Under the pieces are notes generated by a model. That model worked only from the letters and a program-made list of their open reading frames with translations, made no database searches and had not been told where the DNA came from. 64,000 nucleotides of DNA, taken from positions 1,798,001 to 1,862,000 of the forward strand of contig NC_079238.1 in assembly GCF_027921745.1 (NCBI RefSeq). The letters run 5' to 3'. A program made the position numbers and the translations under genes. Shown here in pieces: positions 20,202 through 29,353 of the stretch. The DNA is from Schizosaccharomyces osmophilus. Taxonomy: Eukaryota > Ascomycota > Schizosaccharomycetes > Schizosaccharomycetales > Schizosaccharomycetaceae. Position 1 is the stretch's first letter, and every line of letters begins with the position of its first letter.

Positions 20202-23200
20202 TCATCTTCTTTTTTTGCTTTTGTACATTTCCTCGATATTCTCAGGCTTGAAATAATGAGGACTAATTTCCAATAACCACTCTGGCTGGATCTGCATAAC
20301 TTGTCGACAGTACTCTTTACTCGTCAAGACAAGTTCATAATAAATAATAATTTTCGGTTTCTTTTCAACCATAGTAGAACTTGGATGAACATATACCGTT
20401 TGGTTGCTTTTAACAGTTCTATATGAATCACCTGTACGATCTAATCGTGCTGCATTAGAGAAATATCCAGCGGTTATCGCCTTTTGAATTGGCATCAGTG
20501 AGTCTGCAGAATTACTAGTCAATTCAATTTCAACACGACTGCAGAGGTTTGCGAGCTGATCTCGCACATCACGAGCTCTGCATAAACTTTTATACTGTAG
20601 AAAGTTTTCTCGTGACCACTGATAGGAAAAATCTGTATCTACCCATTCATTCCATATACGAAGCAAAGTTAAGTGATCACCACCTGGTTGTACAAAGTTC
20701 ATTCTAGATTTGTCAGCCTCCATGATACGATCTTTTGGTCGATAAAATAACGAAGCAGATTCACCCAACATAGCTATTATAGAAAGGACTTCTTCAACAC
20801 ATCCATAATTAGCGGATGATATCAACGATTTAGAAAGCATTGGGTCCGTAGGAAATTCTGCCATTTGTCTTCCCAGCTTTGTGAGTTCGCCTCGATTATT
20901 TAGAGCTCCGAGTGCATATAAAAGCTCCAATGATCGCATCAATGTTTCTGGAGGTGGTGAATCCATAAAATCAAAATCCAATAAATTATTGATTCCCAAT
21001 GACTTTAAAAGTAATACAATATTGGTTAAATTAGTTCTTTGGATTTCCGGAGACGTGACCATATCAAGCTCATTGTTGTAAGTCCAGCGAGTATAAAGAC
21101 GAAAACATTTACCGGGTCCAACTCGACCAGCACGTCCAGCACGCTGATCAGCAGATGCACGAGAGCAGGGAACAGAAACTAAGCTTTCCATTCCTGTTCT
21201 CGGATTATACACATTTTGCTTAACGAATCCGGAATCGATTACATAATTCACTCCATCAATAGTAATAGAAGTTTCTGCAATATTTGTAGCCAAAACAACC
21301 TTCCGTGCACCAGACGGTGTAGGCTCAAATATTTTCGCTTGCAACTCCGAGGGTAAATTAGCGTAAATTGGGCAAAGAATGATTTCAGGGATTCTCTTCC
21401 CTAAAATCTTACACAGTTCTTGAATGTTTTCAGACATAATTTCTATTTCATCTTGACCAGTCAAAAAGACTAATATATCGCCGGCCTGTTGAGTTGTATG
21501 AATCTGCAAAATTGTAGTTATAGCTGCTTGTATATAGTTTGCCTCTGGCTGAGGGGTATAATAAATATCAACAGGAAACCGCCGACCAGGAATATAAAAG
21601 ACAGGCGCCTCATCAAAATAGGAAGAAAACTTGGCTGCATCAATAGTAGCACTAGAAACCAGGACTTTTAGATCAGGGCGAAATCGAGCAATATCCTTCA
21701 CGAGACCAAATAGGATATCAGTGTGAAGTGTTCTTTCATGTGCTTCATCTATAATTATAACTGAGTAACTAGCAAGATCTGGCTCAGTCAGAAACTCTCG
21801 TAAAAGCATTCCATCAGTCAAATACTTTATTACCGTTTTTTCAGAAGTGTTATTTTCAAAACGAATGGTATATCCAACTTCTTGGCCCAATCGAACATCC
21901 ATTTCATTAGCTACACGAGCAGCAACAGACATAGCGGCTACGCGACGTGGCTGCGTACAGCAAATTTTCTTGTTGTTTTTGGTATATCCGGCATCATGTA
22001 GAAACTGCGGCAACTGGGTAGTCTTTCCTGAACCTGTCTCTGCTACTACCAACAAAACTTGGTAAGCTTCGATTGCCTTTAGCAAATCATCCTTGAATTT
22101 GTAAACAGGCAAAGATTTTCTGGACTCCTCCATTGAAATCGCCTTTATTTCGGCTGGTGAAAGTACAGGTGCAGATGCTTCGGCGCCTGACTCAGATTTA
22201 CCAGGCATGTTGGACTCTAAAAGAAAGTCGATCTTTTGTGAATCGTCAAAAACATAATCAAATTGTTTTTCTTGAGTGGGAGCTTTCATATTATCTTCAT
22301 ATACGAGAGCTTTTGAGATTTGTTGAGACTCCCATTGGGCTTGTTCGGCAGCACCAAAGGGGGTAGCAGGCTGACGCTCGTCGTTAGCATCCGTGTAGCG
22401 TTGGTGCAAGACAGCCTCTTTTCGCCTTCTATCTAATTTCCCTTGTTCAGTGAAGTAATCTTCGGGCATCCGATATTCGGCAGCTTGCGCATTCAAGTTC
22501 ATGCGCTCTTCAGCAATCCTTAATAGCTCCTTTTTCTTTTCCAACTCAAAGATTTCTCGTTTTGTTAATTGTTCATCAGCAAATAAAAGTTCTTCATCTT
22601 GAATCTCTCTTCCCAAAAGCTCCAACTGCTGTTGTGCTCTTGGCTTCAAATAGTGCTGGCGAGACTTTTTACGTAGTTCCGCAGCCAGTCGTTCTCGAGA
22701 GTCTGGATCATCCGCAAGGTTTCTTAAAGCAACTTCTTCCGAAGAGAGCTTTGAAGAGTAATCTTCAACTAAATCTCGAGTTGAAGTCGTCAAGTCTCTT
22801 TGCCTTAATCGCTCCTCAAACTCTTCTCTCTCTCTCAAGTCATGCATTCGTTCATCTTCCTCATTATTTTTGATAGTAAAATTAGCTTCAGGTGATTGCT
22901 TTTTTTCAGATAGCTTCTCCTCCTGGTTGGTTGCAGTATTCGAGATTTCTTCTTCCTCTTCATACTCATCACTTTGCCATTCGTCATCATCATGCTTGCG
23001 TCTTAATATATCCCGTTTATGCTCCTTGCGTCTTTCCTTACGCTTCTTCGAGTCCGAAGGCGGTAACCTGCTCGACCGCTCTGCTTGTTGAGGCTCTAAT
23101 AGCAGTTCGTACTTTGCATTCTGATTCTCCATTTGCAGAATCTCTCTCTGTCGCTTTTTTCTGTAATTGTATGCGTCGTCTGATGTCTTTCCTTTATTTT

Positions 23201-23402
23201 TTGGTATCCTAGAATACAGAGAATGAGCAAACTCATGCACTTTGGAATCAGCTTCCTCCATGCCAAATCCCACTAATTTCCGAAACAGCTCCTGAGAGCT
23301 ATGTGAATGAGAAGCTTCAGCAATTATATACTCTACAACTGAAGGTTCTGACATCCCTAAAAGTGCAACTGCTTGATCCGAAACATATTGTTCTAAAGAC
23401 AT
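20202..23402 (-). CDS. cdc28: DEAH-box splicing helicase Cdc28 (Prp2-type)
   Basis: A 1066-residue helicase, close to the 1055 of S. pombe Cdc28/Prp8. Residues 1-400 are charged and coiled; the helicase core follows: Walker A AETGSGKTTQLPQF (about 455), DEAHERTLHTDILF (about 550), SSATIDAAKFSSYF (about 585), TNIAETSITIDGV and QRAGRAGRVGPGKCF (about 755). The WH/HA2 and OB-fold C-terminus ends with PEWLLEISPHYFKPENIEEM. It is the ATPase that remodels the activated spliceosome before the first catalytic step (family knowledge); the S. pombe mutant arrests the cell cycle. Start MSLEQYVSDQAVALLGMSEP is typical. Intron-less. Synteny SPBC19C2.01. Confidence 0.96.
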   Translation of the reverse strand: MSLEQYVSDQAVALLGMSEPSVVEYIIAEASHSHSSQELFRKLVGFGMEEADSKVHEFAHSLYSRIPKNKGKTSDDAYNYRKKRQREILQMENQNAKYELLLEPQQAERSSRLPPSDSKKRKERRKEHKRDILRRKHDDDEWQSDEYEEEEEISNTATNQEEKLSEKKQSPEANFTIKNNEEDERMHDLREREEFEERLRQRDLTTSTRDLVEDYSSKLSSEEVALRNLADDPDSRERLAAELRKKSRQHYLKPRAQQQLELLGREIQDEELLFADEQLTKREIFELEKKKELLRIAEERMNLNAQAAEYRMPEDYFTEQGKLDRRRKEAVLHQRYTDANDERQPATPFGAAEQAQWESQQISKALVYEDNMKAPTQEKQFDYVFDDSQKIDFLLESNMPGKSESGAEASAPVLSPAEIKAISMEESRKSLPVYKFKDDLLKAIEAYQVLLVVAETGSGKTTQLPQFLHDAGYTKNNKKICCTQPRRVAAMSVAARVANEMDVRLGQEVGYTIRFENNTSEKTVIKYLTDGMLLREFLTEPDLASYSVIIIDEAHERTLHTDILFGLVKDIARFRPDLKVLVSSATIDAAKFSSYFDEAPVFYIPGRRFPVDIYYTPQPEANYIQAAITTILQIHTTQQAGDILVFLTGQDEIEIMSENIQELCKILGKRIPEIILCPIYANLPSELQAKIFEPTPSGARKVVLATNIAETSITIDGVNYVIDSGFVKQNVYNPRTGMESLVSVPCSRASADQRAGRAGRVGPGKCFRLYTRWTYNNELDMVTSPEIQRTNLTNIVLLLKSLGINNLLDFDFMDSPPPETLMRSLELLYALGALNNRGELTKLGRQMAEFPTDPMLSKSLISSANYGCVEEVLSIIAMLGESASLFYRPKDRIMEADKSRMNFVQPGGDHLTLLRIWNEWVDTDFSYQWSRENFLQYKSLCRARDVRDQLANLCSRVEIELTSNSADSLMPIQKAITAGYFSNAARLDRTGDSYRTVKSNQTVYVHPSSTMVEKKPKIIIYYELVLTSKEYCRQVMQIQPEWLLEISPHYFKPENIEEMYKSKKRR

Positions 23403-24046
23403 ATTTCCTTTATTTATACCGTCGAATACACCTTCTAACTTTGCTCTTCTAATTCAATTCTTAAAGACGGAAAGATCCTCAACGAGCTTTTATATCATAT
23501 ATAATTTTCTGGTGTCAACAATTGGTAATATAAGCTTGGCATTTGCATGTATGCGTCGAAGTCGCGTTCTACAGACTATACTCCCTCTTGCCAGATGCTA
23601 GACCTCATTAACTTTGATTACGAGACATACTAAAACTACAGTATTTACTTGAAATGATCCTAATGAAATAAACAAGAATTCGTAAAATAAAGTTGAATAA
23701 TAATAGAAGAATTACTAATTCAATTTTACTCAATTAATAGCTGGCCTTTTACCTGTCAAAGACTTTATTTCTTTGCGCTTCAACAATTGTGCCATCGCTG
23801 TTAAGCTTCCATTGTGAGCACTAGTGATCGTTTGGTCATTACTGTTTGAGGTACATTACGAAAATACTTTATTAAGCTCTATATTTTTCTTAACATAAAT
23901 AGCACCTTTAACTTTTAGTTTAAAGCTGTTTTTCCAAAATTCGTTCGATACTCCCATTTATTAAAAGAAGTAAGCAAGTAACTTCTTGCGTGCGTTTTCA
24001 AAGTCCTCTTCTTTCTTATAATTATCGATATTCTACCTCTAGAAAA
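23403..24046. other. Divergent promoter region cdc28 / NuiA-like gene
   Basis: AT-rich. On the minus strand near 23720-23850 there is a short coding-looking stretch around MAQLLKRKEIKSLTGKRP that could be spliced, but no complete model is convincing. Confidence 0.4.
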
Positions 24047-24475
24047 ATGTCAGATGAGGCTTATAATCAATTCTTGAATGCTGCAAATGCCCCAGTTCCT
24101 TCTCCTCCTCCCAAAAGCCCTAGTGAAGTTCCTTCTCAATGGATGAAAAGCACTGACAACATTCCTAGTTCAGCTCCATTAAGCGCTTTGTCAGAACAAG
24201 TAAAGGGTCACTACTATACTAGTGAGTCAGATGAACTCTTTCATCCTATCTATCTAGAGAAGATTCCCTCAGAGTTCGAAAGCATCGATAAAAAAGAGTT
24301 TGATCCTCGTAATGAATACAGTGGCATCATGAAAGCGGTTCAAGACTGCTGCAGCTCAAATACGGTACAAATTTTCAGTTACCAGGATACAGCGTCTACA
24401 GTTATTTATTATATATTAAGTAAGCTGAACAATGGCCATTGGTGCGGCCTTACAACCATGGAAGTCTCCACTTAA
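24047..24475 (+). CDS. NuiA-like (nuclease A inhibitor-like) domain protein
   Basis: A 142-residue protein from ATG 24047 (MSDEAYNQFLNAANAPVPSP); the frame runs upstream to 23990 but without an ATG. The first 55 residues are Pro/Ser-rich. The second part carries the pattern I associate with the NuiA-like family: an early YTSESDELFHPIYLEKI block and a C-terminal NNGHWCGLTTMEVST, parallel to the bacterial LLYPSESDEPFE and GNWAGLSTKVVET blocks. NuiA of cyanobacteria inhibits a sugar-non-specific nuclease; eukaryotic members have no settled role, so function here is open. It lies between cdc28 and the ataxin-2 homologue and converges on the latter. The call rests on motif memory. Confidence 0.6.
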   Translation: MSDEAYNQFLNAANAPVPSPPPKSPSEVPSQWMKSTDNIPSSAPLSALSEQVKGHYYTSESDELFHPIYLEKIPSEFESIDKKEFDPRNEYSGIMKAVQDCCSSNTVQIFSYQDTASTVIYYILSKLNNGHWCGLTTMEVST

Positions 24476-24633
24476 CTTGATGGGACTTTTAATTTACCAT
24501 GTTTTCACATTAGCATGCTAGTTAAGCAATAGTTATAAACAAGCATTGTATCACATTTATTGATAATGATTTAAATCATGTCTTATTTCTACATAACATT
24601 TAGCTATTCAAAGGAACTCAAGATAGCAGACAC

Positions 24634-26982
24634 TCAAGATGTCTTCTCATCGGAAGTCTCTGCGGTTGGTGCAGGTTCAACAACTTCAGAAGATTCCGGA
24701 ACTTGGGAATTGGAAGCAGCTGCTGCATTCGAATCCTGACTCTGATCAGTAGCATTATTACCATCATTACTATTGTTGTGGTTGTTTGTGTAGTTGTCAT
24801 TTTTGTATCCATTATTTTGATGACGATTTCCCCTAGAAGGGTTGAACGATCTTTGGGAACTGCTTCGTCTAAAATCCGTATACGCAGGATAACGCATGTT
24901 CATCATTCCATTGTTCATAGCATACTGTCCATACATAGGAGGCACACCATTAACAGGATATGGCATCATGGGCATTCCTCCCATTCCTCCCATCTGAGGT
25001 ACATAGTAAGTAGCAGGTGCCACTCCCCTGGGGCTATTGCCCTGCGCTTGGAAGGGAGGGACTCCGTAAGGTGGCATAACTGGGGGTGCCATAAACATGG
25101 GCGAAGCTACCGCACTAGAATTTCCTGAAGTAGGTGTAGCGTTTGGTGAGGCAGCGACCGACGGTTGTTGGCTAGGAGCACGCATGTAAGGAGGATATCC
25201 CGGTACTTGATAACCAAAAGGAACGTAAGGAACACCGGGAGTGAAAGCAGGCATTGCTGGCGACATGGGGCCATTAGGAAGAACTAAACCAGGAACTTGG
25301 GCACCTGTTGCCGAATTGCGCTTTCCTTGGCTTGCATCAATTTCTACTTTCTGGTTGGAAACAATATGCTGCACATCGTTGGGGCCAGAAGCCCAAGTAG
25401 GGGGACAAGAAAATGGTTTCTCTAATGTTTCTCCAATTTGTTCTTGTCCAGCAGCGGTCTTAATGACATTAAAATTTTCCATGACGGATGATTCTGCTCG
25501 AGAACCTCCGTTAGGGAAGAAGGGACGCTCCTTATTATCACCTGGAGTTCCAGCATTTGAAGTCATTCCTGCTTCTGTACTGGAGGACTTTCGTGAAGTC
25601 ATAGATTGAGAAGCAGCTGGCTTTGGGGGAAGAACAAACTTACCGGGAGTAAACACGGGGGCACCAACATTAGGTTTGAAGGATGCAGCCTTAGCATTCA
25701 ATTTCAACGGCTTCGATGGTTCCTTATTTACAGGTTTCTCTTGTGCGTTGTTAGACTCCAAGGAGGTCTGTGGCTTGGCTTCTTCTTCCTTTATTTCTTG
25801 AGTCTTTTCCTCCTTGTTTAATTCATCGACAAGAGTAGGCTCTTTATCTTTCTTTTCTAAAGATGGTACATCCTTAGATGGAACTTCTTCCTTTTGTTTG
25901 GTAATATTTTCTGAAACATCAACCTTTGTAGTCTCGCCAGCGGACTCAAATGGCTTTTGTTTTTCTTTGGAAGCATCTTTGTTTCCCTTAGCAGAATCCC
26001 CTTTGCTTCCAAATCCACCTAGATTCAAAGATTTACTGAATTGCATGAATTCTTTTATTTGACCTTCTTTTTCTCCTTTAGATAACGTACCCATCTTGCG
26101 ACGGGCGTTGAAGAATTTTTCAGCGGCACGGGAGTCACCGCCGCGAGAAAACGCCATGTGTCGCTGGGATACAATGGCAGGGTCATTAGGCAGTAAGCCA
26201 TTGCGAGGGCCAGCATTTCGAGGACGATTGTCTCGATCTTTTCCTTGGGAATAATTTTCTCTTGATGGAGGGCCCCTGTTATTGGGTTTTCCCAGTTGAG
26301 ATGAGCGTTGAACACCCGAGTAAAGGTCTTCTTCATCAAGTCCACTATCATCGGTCTTGCGGCCTCGTTCTTCAGCGAGATGAACATTATCGGTAGTGGA
26401 GGATTCAATTTCTTTTGCAATACGATCAGCTTCTTGGGCACGTTCCTTGTATTTGGGGTGACTTCGATTAATAGTTGAAGTGTATTGTTCCTCATCAAAT
26501 TGAGATTGAACACCAAAAAGTTCTTCATTAGCGGCAAATTGATCCCATTCACCGCCGCCTGTTCGGTCCACAGACTCTTCCAAACTCATCAAAGAGGCGC
26601 TCGCATCCTGAGGGTCAGGCCTCCAAGGCAATAATTCACGCTCCCGATGTTCAGTGGAGCCCCTGTGAGAAGAAATCGCTGCATCGGTTTTCCATGACTT
26701 ATTGTTTGCCGAAGAAGTCCTAGACGCATTATTCACACGTCTCGGGTTGGAAGTATTTGTGAATCGTTTGTTCGACGTCGAAGACGTCGAGTTTACATTA
26801 CTGCTGTCTTTCGTATTATCTTTAACACTTGCTTCTGGCACTGCCTTTTTCGTTTCAGTGTAAATACGTTCGCTATTGCTTGCCGATTGAGATGCTTTGC
26901 TTCCTTTAGCTGCAACTGCTGACCATCGTTTCGTTGCTTCAGTCTTTAAAGGACCAACGTTTCGTTGTGGGGTCTGTTCCAT
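24634..26982 (-). CDS. Ataxin-2 / Pbp1-type protein
   Basis: A 782-residue, largely disordered protein. After a basic Ser/Asn-rich N-terminus comes a SWKTDAAISS...RERELLPWRPDP segment (about 95-125) and an LsmAD domain around residues 140-215 (NEELFGVQSQFDEEQYTSTI, then HPKYKERAQEADRIAKEIE). A PAM2-like motif, KLNAKAASFKP at about 425, would bind poly(A)-binding protein. The last third is Pro/Met/Gly-rich and then Asn/Gln-rich, a sequence type that phase-separates. No N-terminal Lsm fold is visible, though it is usual in Pbp1; no upstream exon long enough to hold one is present. Likely acts in stress granules and mRNA fate. Synteny SPBC21B10.03c. Confidence 0.85.
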   Translation of the reverse strand: MEQTPQRNVGPLKTEATKRWSAVAAKGSKASQSASNSERIYTETKKAVPEASVKDNTKDSSNVNSTSSTSNKRFTNTSNPRRVNNASRTSSANNKSWKTDAAISSHRGSTEHRERELLPWRPDPQDASASLMSLEESVDRTGGGEWDQFAANEELFGVQSQFDEEQYTSTINRSHPKYKERAQEADRIAKEIESSTTDNVHLAEERGRKTDDSGLDEEDLYSGVQRSSQLGKPNNRGPPSRENYSQGKDRDNRPRNAGPRNGLLPNDPAIVSQRHMAFSRGGDSRAAEKFFNARRKMGTLSKGEKEGQIKEFMQFSKSLNLGGFGSKGDSAKGNKDASKEKQKPFESAGETTKVDVSENITKQKEEVPSKDVPSLEKKDKEPTLVDELNKEEKTQEIKEEEAKPQTSLESNNAQEKPVNKEPSKPLKLNAKAASFKPNVGAPVFTPGKFVLPPKPAASQSMTSRKSSSTEAGMTSNAGTPGDNKERPFFPNGGSRAESSVMENFNVIKTAAGQEQIGETLEKPFSCPPTWASGPNDVQHIVSNQKVEIDASQGKRNSATGAQVPGLVLPNGPMSPAMPAFTPGVPYVPFGYQVPGYPPYMRAPSQQPSVAASPNATPTSGNSSAVASPMFMAPPVMPPYGVPPFQAQGNSPRGVAPATYYVPQMGGMGGMPMMPYPVNGVPPMYGQYAMNNGMMNMRYPAYTDFRRSSSQRSFNPSRGNRHQNNGYKNDNYTNNHNNSNDGNNATDQSQDSNAAAASNSQVPESSEVVEPAPTAETSDEKTS

Positions 26983-27485
26983 TCTGACAGAATCGGTTGC
27001 CGTAAAAATTACTTGAGTCTCCTCAGATACCCTTGCAATTTCTGAATTTGCAACCTCCCAGTACCCGACTGAGATATTAGTGAATTCCGTGGAGGTTGGA
27101 AGTTGATGGTTGAATCAATTACGATGAATCTTTGGGGTTTAACGTGTGGCGCCCACCGCAAATTTTCGTAAATCCCAAATTATGCGAAAACGTAGGAATT
27201 TTTGTAGAGTACTTTAAATTATTTATTTATTTTATTGGCTTTTGTAAAATGGGATTTAGTACTTTTCGTTCTTTTGTTTTCTCTGGTGCTGCTACCTCAC
27301 CACCAATAGAAGAATAACGAATTCCTTTATGTAAACATGAAACTATAAGAAGAAAGATTCATTTCCGTAGGCATTCATCAGACGGGCAGAAGGTTTTGTT
27401 TTTTAGTGATTGGAATACCATAAAATTCTTTAAAGTCTATGGGAAAATTGTAGTCATACAGTAGTATACGGTTCTTGTAGTATAT
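26983..27485. other. Intergenic DNA upstream of ataxin-2 homologue
   Basis: Half a kilobase of AT-rich DNA holding the promoter of the ataxin-2 homologue. Only short unsupported plus-strand frames. Confidence 0.5.
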
Positions 27486-27792
27486 CTAAGAATTGCTTCC
27501 TGTGTTTGTTGAGTCATTCCCAGTGATACGCCCTTTAAGATTGATTTGGGATACAGGTGCATAGTTTTCAATGTCTTTCCTGATACCTGCCGGCACAATC
27601 TCCATCGTCTCTAGCATTTTACTCTAGTTTACAAAAAAAAAAAAAAAAACAAAAATAAAATAAAATTGAAAATAAAGAATGCTATTGTTGCAAACTCCTG
27701 TTGCATGAATAGATGAATGTTATCAAGCCAGTAAGTTGCCTTTCAATACGGTCGCTCAAAGAAGCTACTAACCCTTACTGCACTTGTGACAT
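27486..27792 (-). CDS. Possible small spliced protein (43-49 residues)
   Basis: The minus-strand frame 27486-27617 reads MLETMEIVPAGIRKDIENYA and on to NDSTNTGSNS, with a composition that looks coding. An optional first exon at 27792..27779 (ATGTCACAAGTGCA before GTAAGG) can be joined to 27621..27486, giving 49 residues (MSQVHKMLET...), but the acceptor would be the second of two AGs two bases apart (CTAGAG) after a long T tract, so the 5' end is uncertain. Not recognised as any family. It would share a divergent promoter with the 54-residue gene at 27848. Confidence 0.35.
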
Positions 27793-27847
27793 CGTCTTCA
27801 AAATATTCCTTGAGTTTTGATTTTCTCCTGTTTTCAAGTATTTCAAA

Positions 27848-28150
27848 ATGGCTATTACTTTTAAGCAACAGATGTTCTCTATTTTTGGAATTTTCATCGT
27901 TGGTAAGTCAAATGAGCAGCTTCGTTAAGAATGGAAAGTTGGCTGCTGTTTCAACTCAATTCCCATTGCATAGACCTTGGAAAAAGATTGCATAGAAAAG
28001 GCATTATTGAAAGTAGAAATTAACTGAGCTGTTTGTTTAGGTGGCCCCGTTTCGTTCATCTTACTAAAGAATCATCTATACGAAAAGCGAAGGGCATATT
28101 TCAAGCTGCAAAGGGAAAGAGAAGCTCAAAACAAAAAAGAAGCCAATTGA
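27848..28150 (+). CDS. Small single-pass membrane protein, two exons
   Basis: Exons 27848..27902 and 28041..28150 join in phase 1 over a 138-bp intron (GTAAGT donor, TTTAG acceptor) to give 54 residues: MAITFKQQMFSIFGIFIVGG, PVSFILLKNHLYEKRRAYFK, LQREREAQNKKEAN. Residues 9-27 are a hydrophobic span with small-residue GxxxxGG packing; the rest is a highly charged helix. The form resembles small mitochondrial inner-membrane subunits or assembly factors, but I cannot name the family. The reading frame is open in both exons, stays open precisely across canonical splice sites and ends with a stop, which supports it. Confidence 0.6.
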
Positions 28151-28693
28151 TTTTAGCGTTTGTCATTTCATAAAAGTATGAATCCCGAAAGAGAGAGATA
28201 CAAAAGGGAGACAGACCCTCCTTTTGTATCCTGCATCAGGTCGAAACCCTGCGAATGGCATGGAATCCCTTACTGAAGACAAAAAAAAGCTTCCAAAATT
28301 CAAGACTTCTGCGCTCCTTTTTGTCTTGTCTCTTTGGTTCTAGTATGAATGGGATACCAGATGAACCACATTGGTAGATAAGTTTTCTTTTCTTGCATAT
28401 GTCGAAGTGCAAATAATTATACATCTACAAGACGGGAAGCACACTCTCACAGAAACATTCCTTGCAAAACAAATTGAGCATTTACATGGAACAACACTGA
28501 GACAAATGTTACAAACTGTGTAGAAAGAAGGAAAAGGAGATTACGGGAAATAATTATAATAATATATTCAAATACTAGGACACACCCGTTCGGTTATAAA
28601 TAAAAGGAGACGTTCATGACACAAAATTAGAAGGTTGCGACACGGGTGAAGCGTCAATCAAAACAAAATCTGCACTCATGTCCTTAGTACCCT
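28151..28693. other. 3' region between small membrane gene and nrf1
   Basis: Convergent 3' flanks. Contains a perfect 11-bp-stem hairpin at 28197-28230 (GATACAAAAGG / CCTTTTGTATC) in the 3' flank of the small gene. Nothing else recognised. Confidence 0.5.
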
Positions 28694-29062
28694 TTAAAAA
28701 AAGGTTCTTAAAATAAAATTCGTCAAAATGGCAGCTAATAAGACGAAACATAAGATGGTAGGTCCCAAGCGATCATCATAAGGACCACTTCCTCTTCTTC
28801 GTATGGCAGAAGCTCTCCAATGATAAATTGATAAAGCATATCCCATCGTTCCTATGGCCACAACGGTAAAGAGACCAGCGCTAATCCTTCCGATCCTGTC
28901 ACCAAAGTTCAGCAAACCAACAGACAAGCCACCTAAAACAACAGCAAAGCTGAGCCAAGAGAGAAAAGTCCGTTCATTAGCGAAGAAGACCTTGGGCTCC
29001 ACTCTAACCGGGAGTGCAATTCTTTTCCCTGGGGTAGTTTGCAAAAGTGGTTGAGTCGACAT
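28694..29062 (-). CDS. nrf1: Vacuolar transporter chaperone subunit Vtc1 (Nrf1)
   Basis: A 122-residue protein, the exact length I recall for S. pombe Nrf1. ATG 29062 ([20 protein letters not shown]) is chosen over an upstream in-frame codon because it gives the family start. The block [20 protein letters not shown] is the VTC signature; three hydrophobic spans follow (about 33-53, 60-78, 98-118) with a basic [19 protein letters not shown] loop. Vtc1 is the membrane subunit of the VTC polyphosphate polymerase in the vacuole; the S. pombe gene was found as a negative regulator of Cdc42. Very high conservation makes this call secure. Confidence 0.97.
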   Translation of the reverse strand: MSTQPLLQTTPGKRIALPVRVEPKVFFANERTFLSWLSFAVVLGGLSVGLLNFGDRIGRISAGLFTVVAIGTMGYALSIYHWRASAIRRRGSGPYDDRLGPTILCFVLLAAILTNFILRTFF

Positions 29063-29353
29063 TAAAAACAGGGTAAAATATGAGAAAATCAAAAAAGGAC
29101 ACCTTCAAGGTAATGTATATGACCGAATATTGAATATACCACCAATTAACTAATTATTCGATGTATTAAAAATGTTGTGACAAAGGCAACGAACACACAT
29201 GCCTCAACTGAGAAGACTTTGTGAATATAATGATGTACAGTGCAGGTCTTTATTTAATTATAAACAAAAAACGTTCTAAGAAAAAAATAAAAATAAAACA
29301 AAAAAAAAGAATGTGCTATGTAAAATGGAGAACTAAAAATGAAAGAAAAATAT
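29063..29353. other. nrf1 promoter / CENP-B-like 3' flank
   Basis: Short AT-rich spacer between two minus-strand genes, with poly-A-rich DNA near 29265-29310. Confidence 0.5.

Noticed and set aside
23720-23850. Short minus-strand stretch MAQLLKRKEIKSLTGKRP with possible splicing
   Set aside because: Several splice joins can be drawn but none has a clear branch point and full-length frame.
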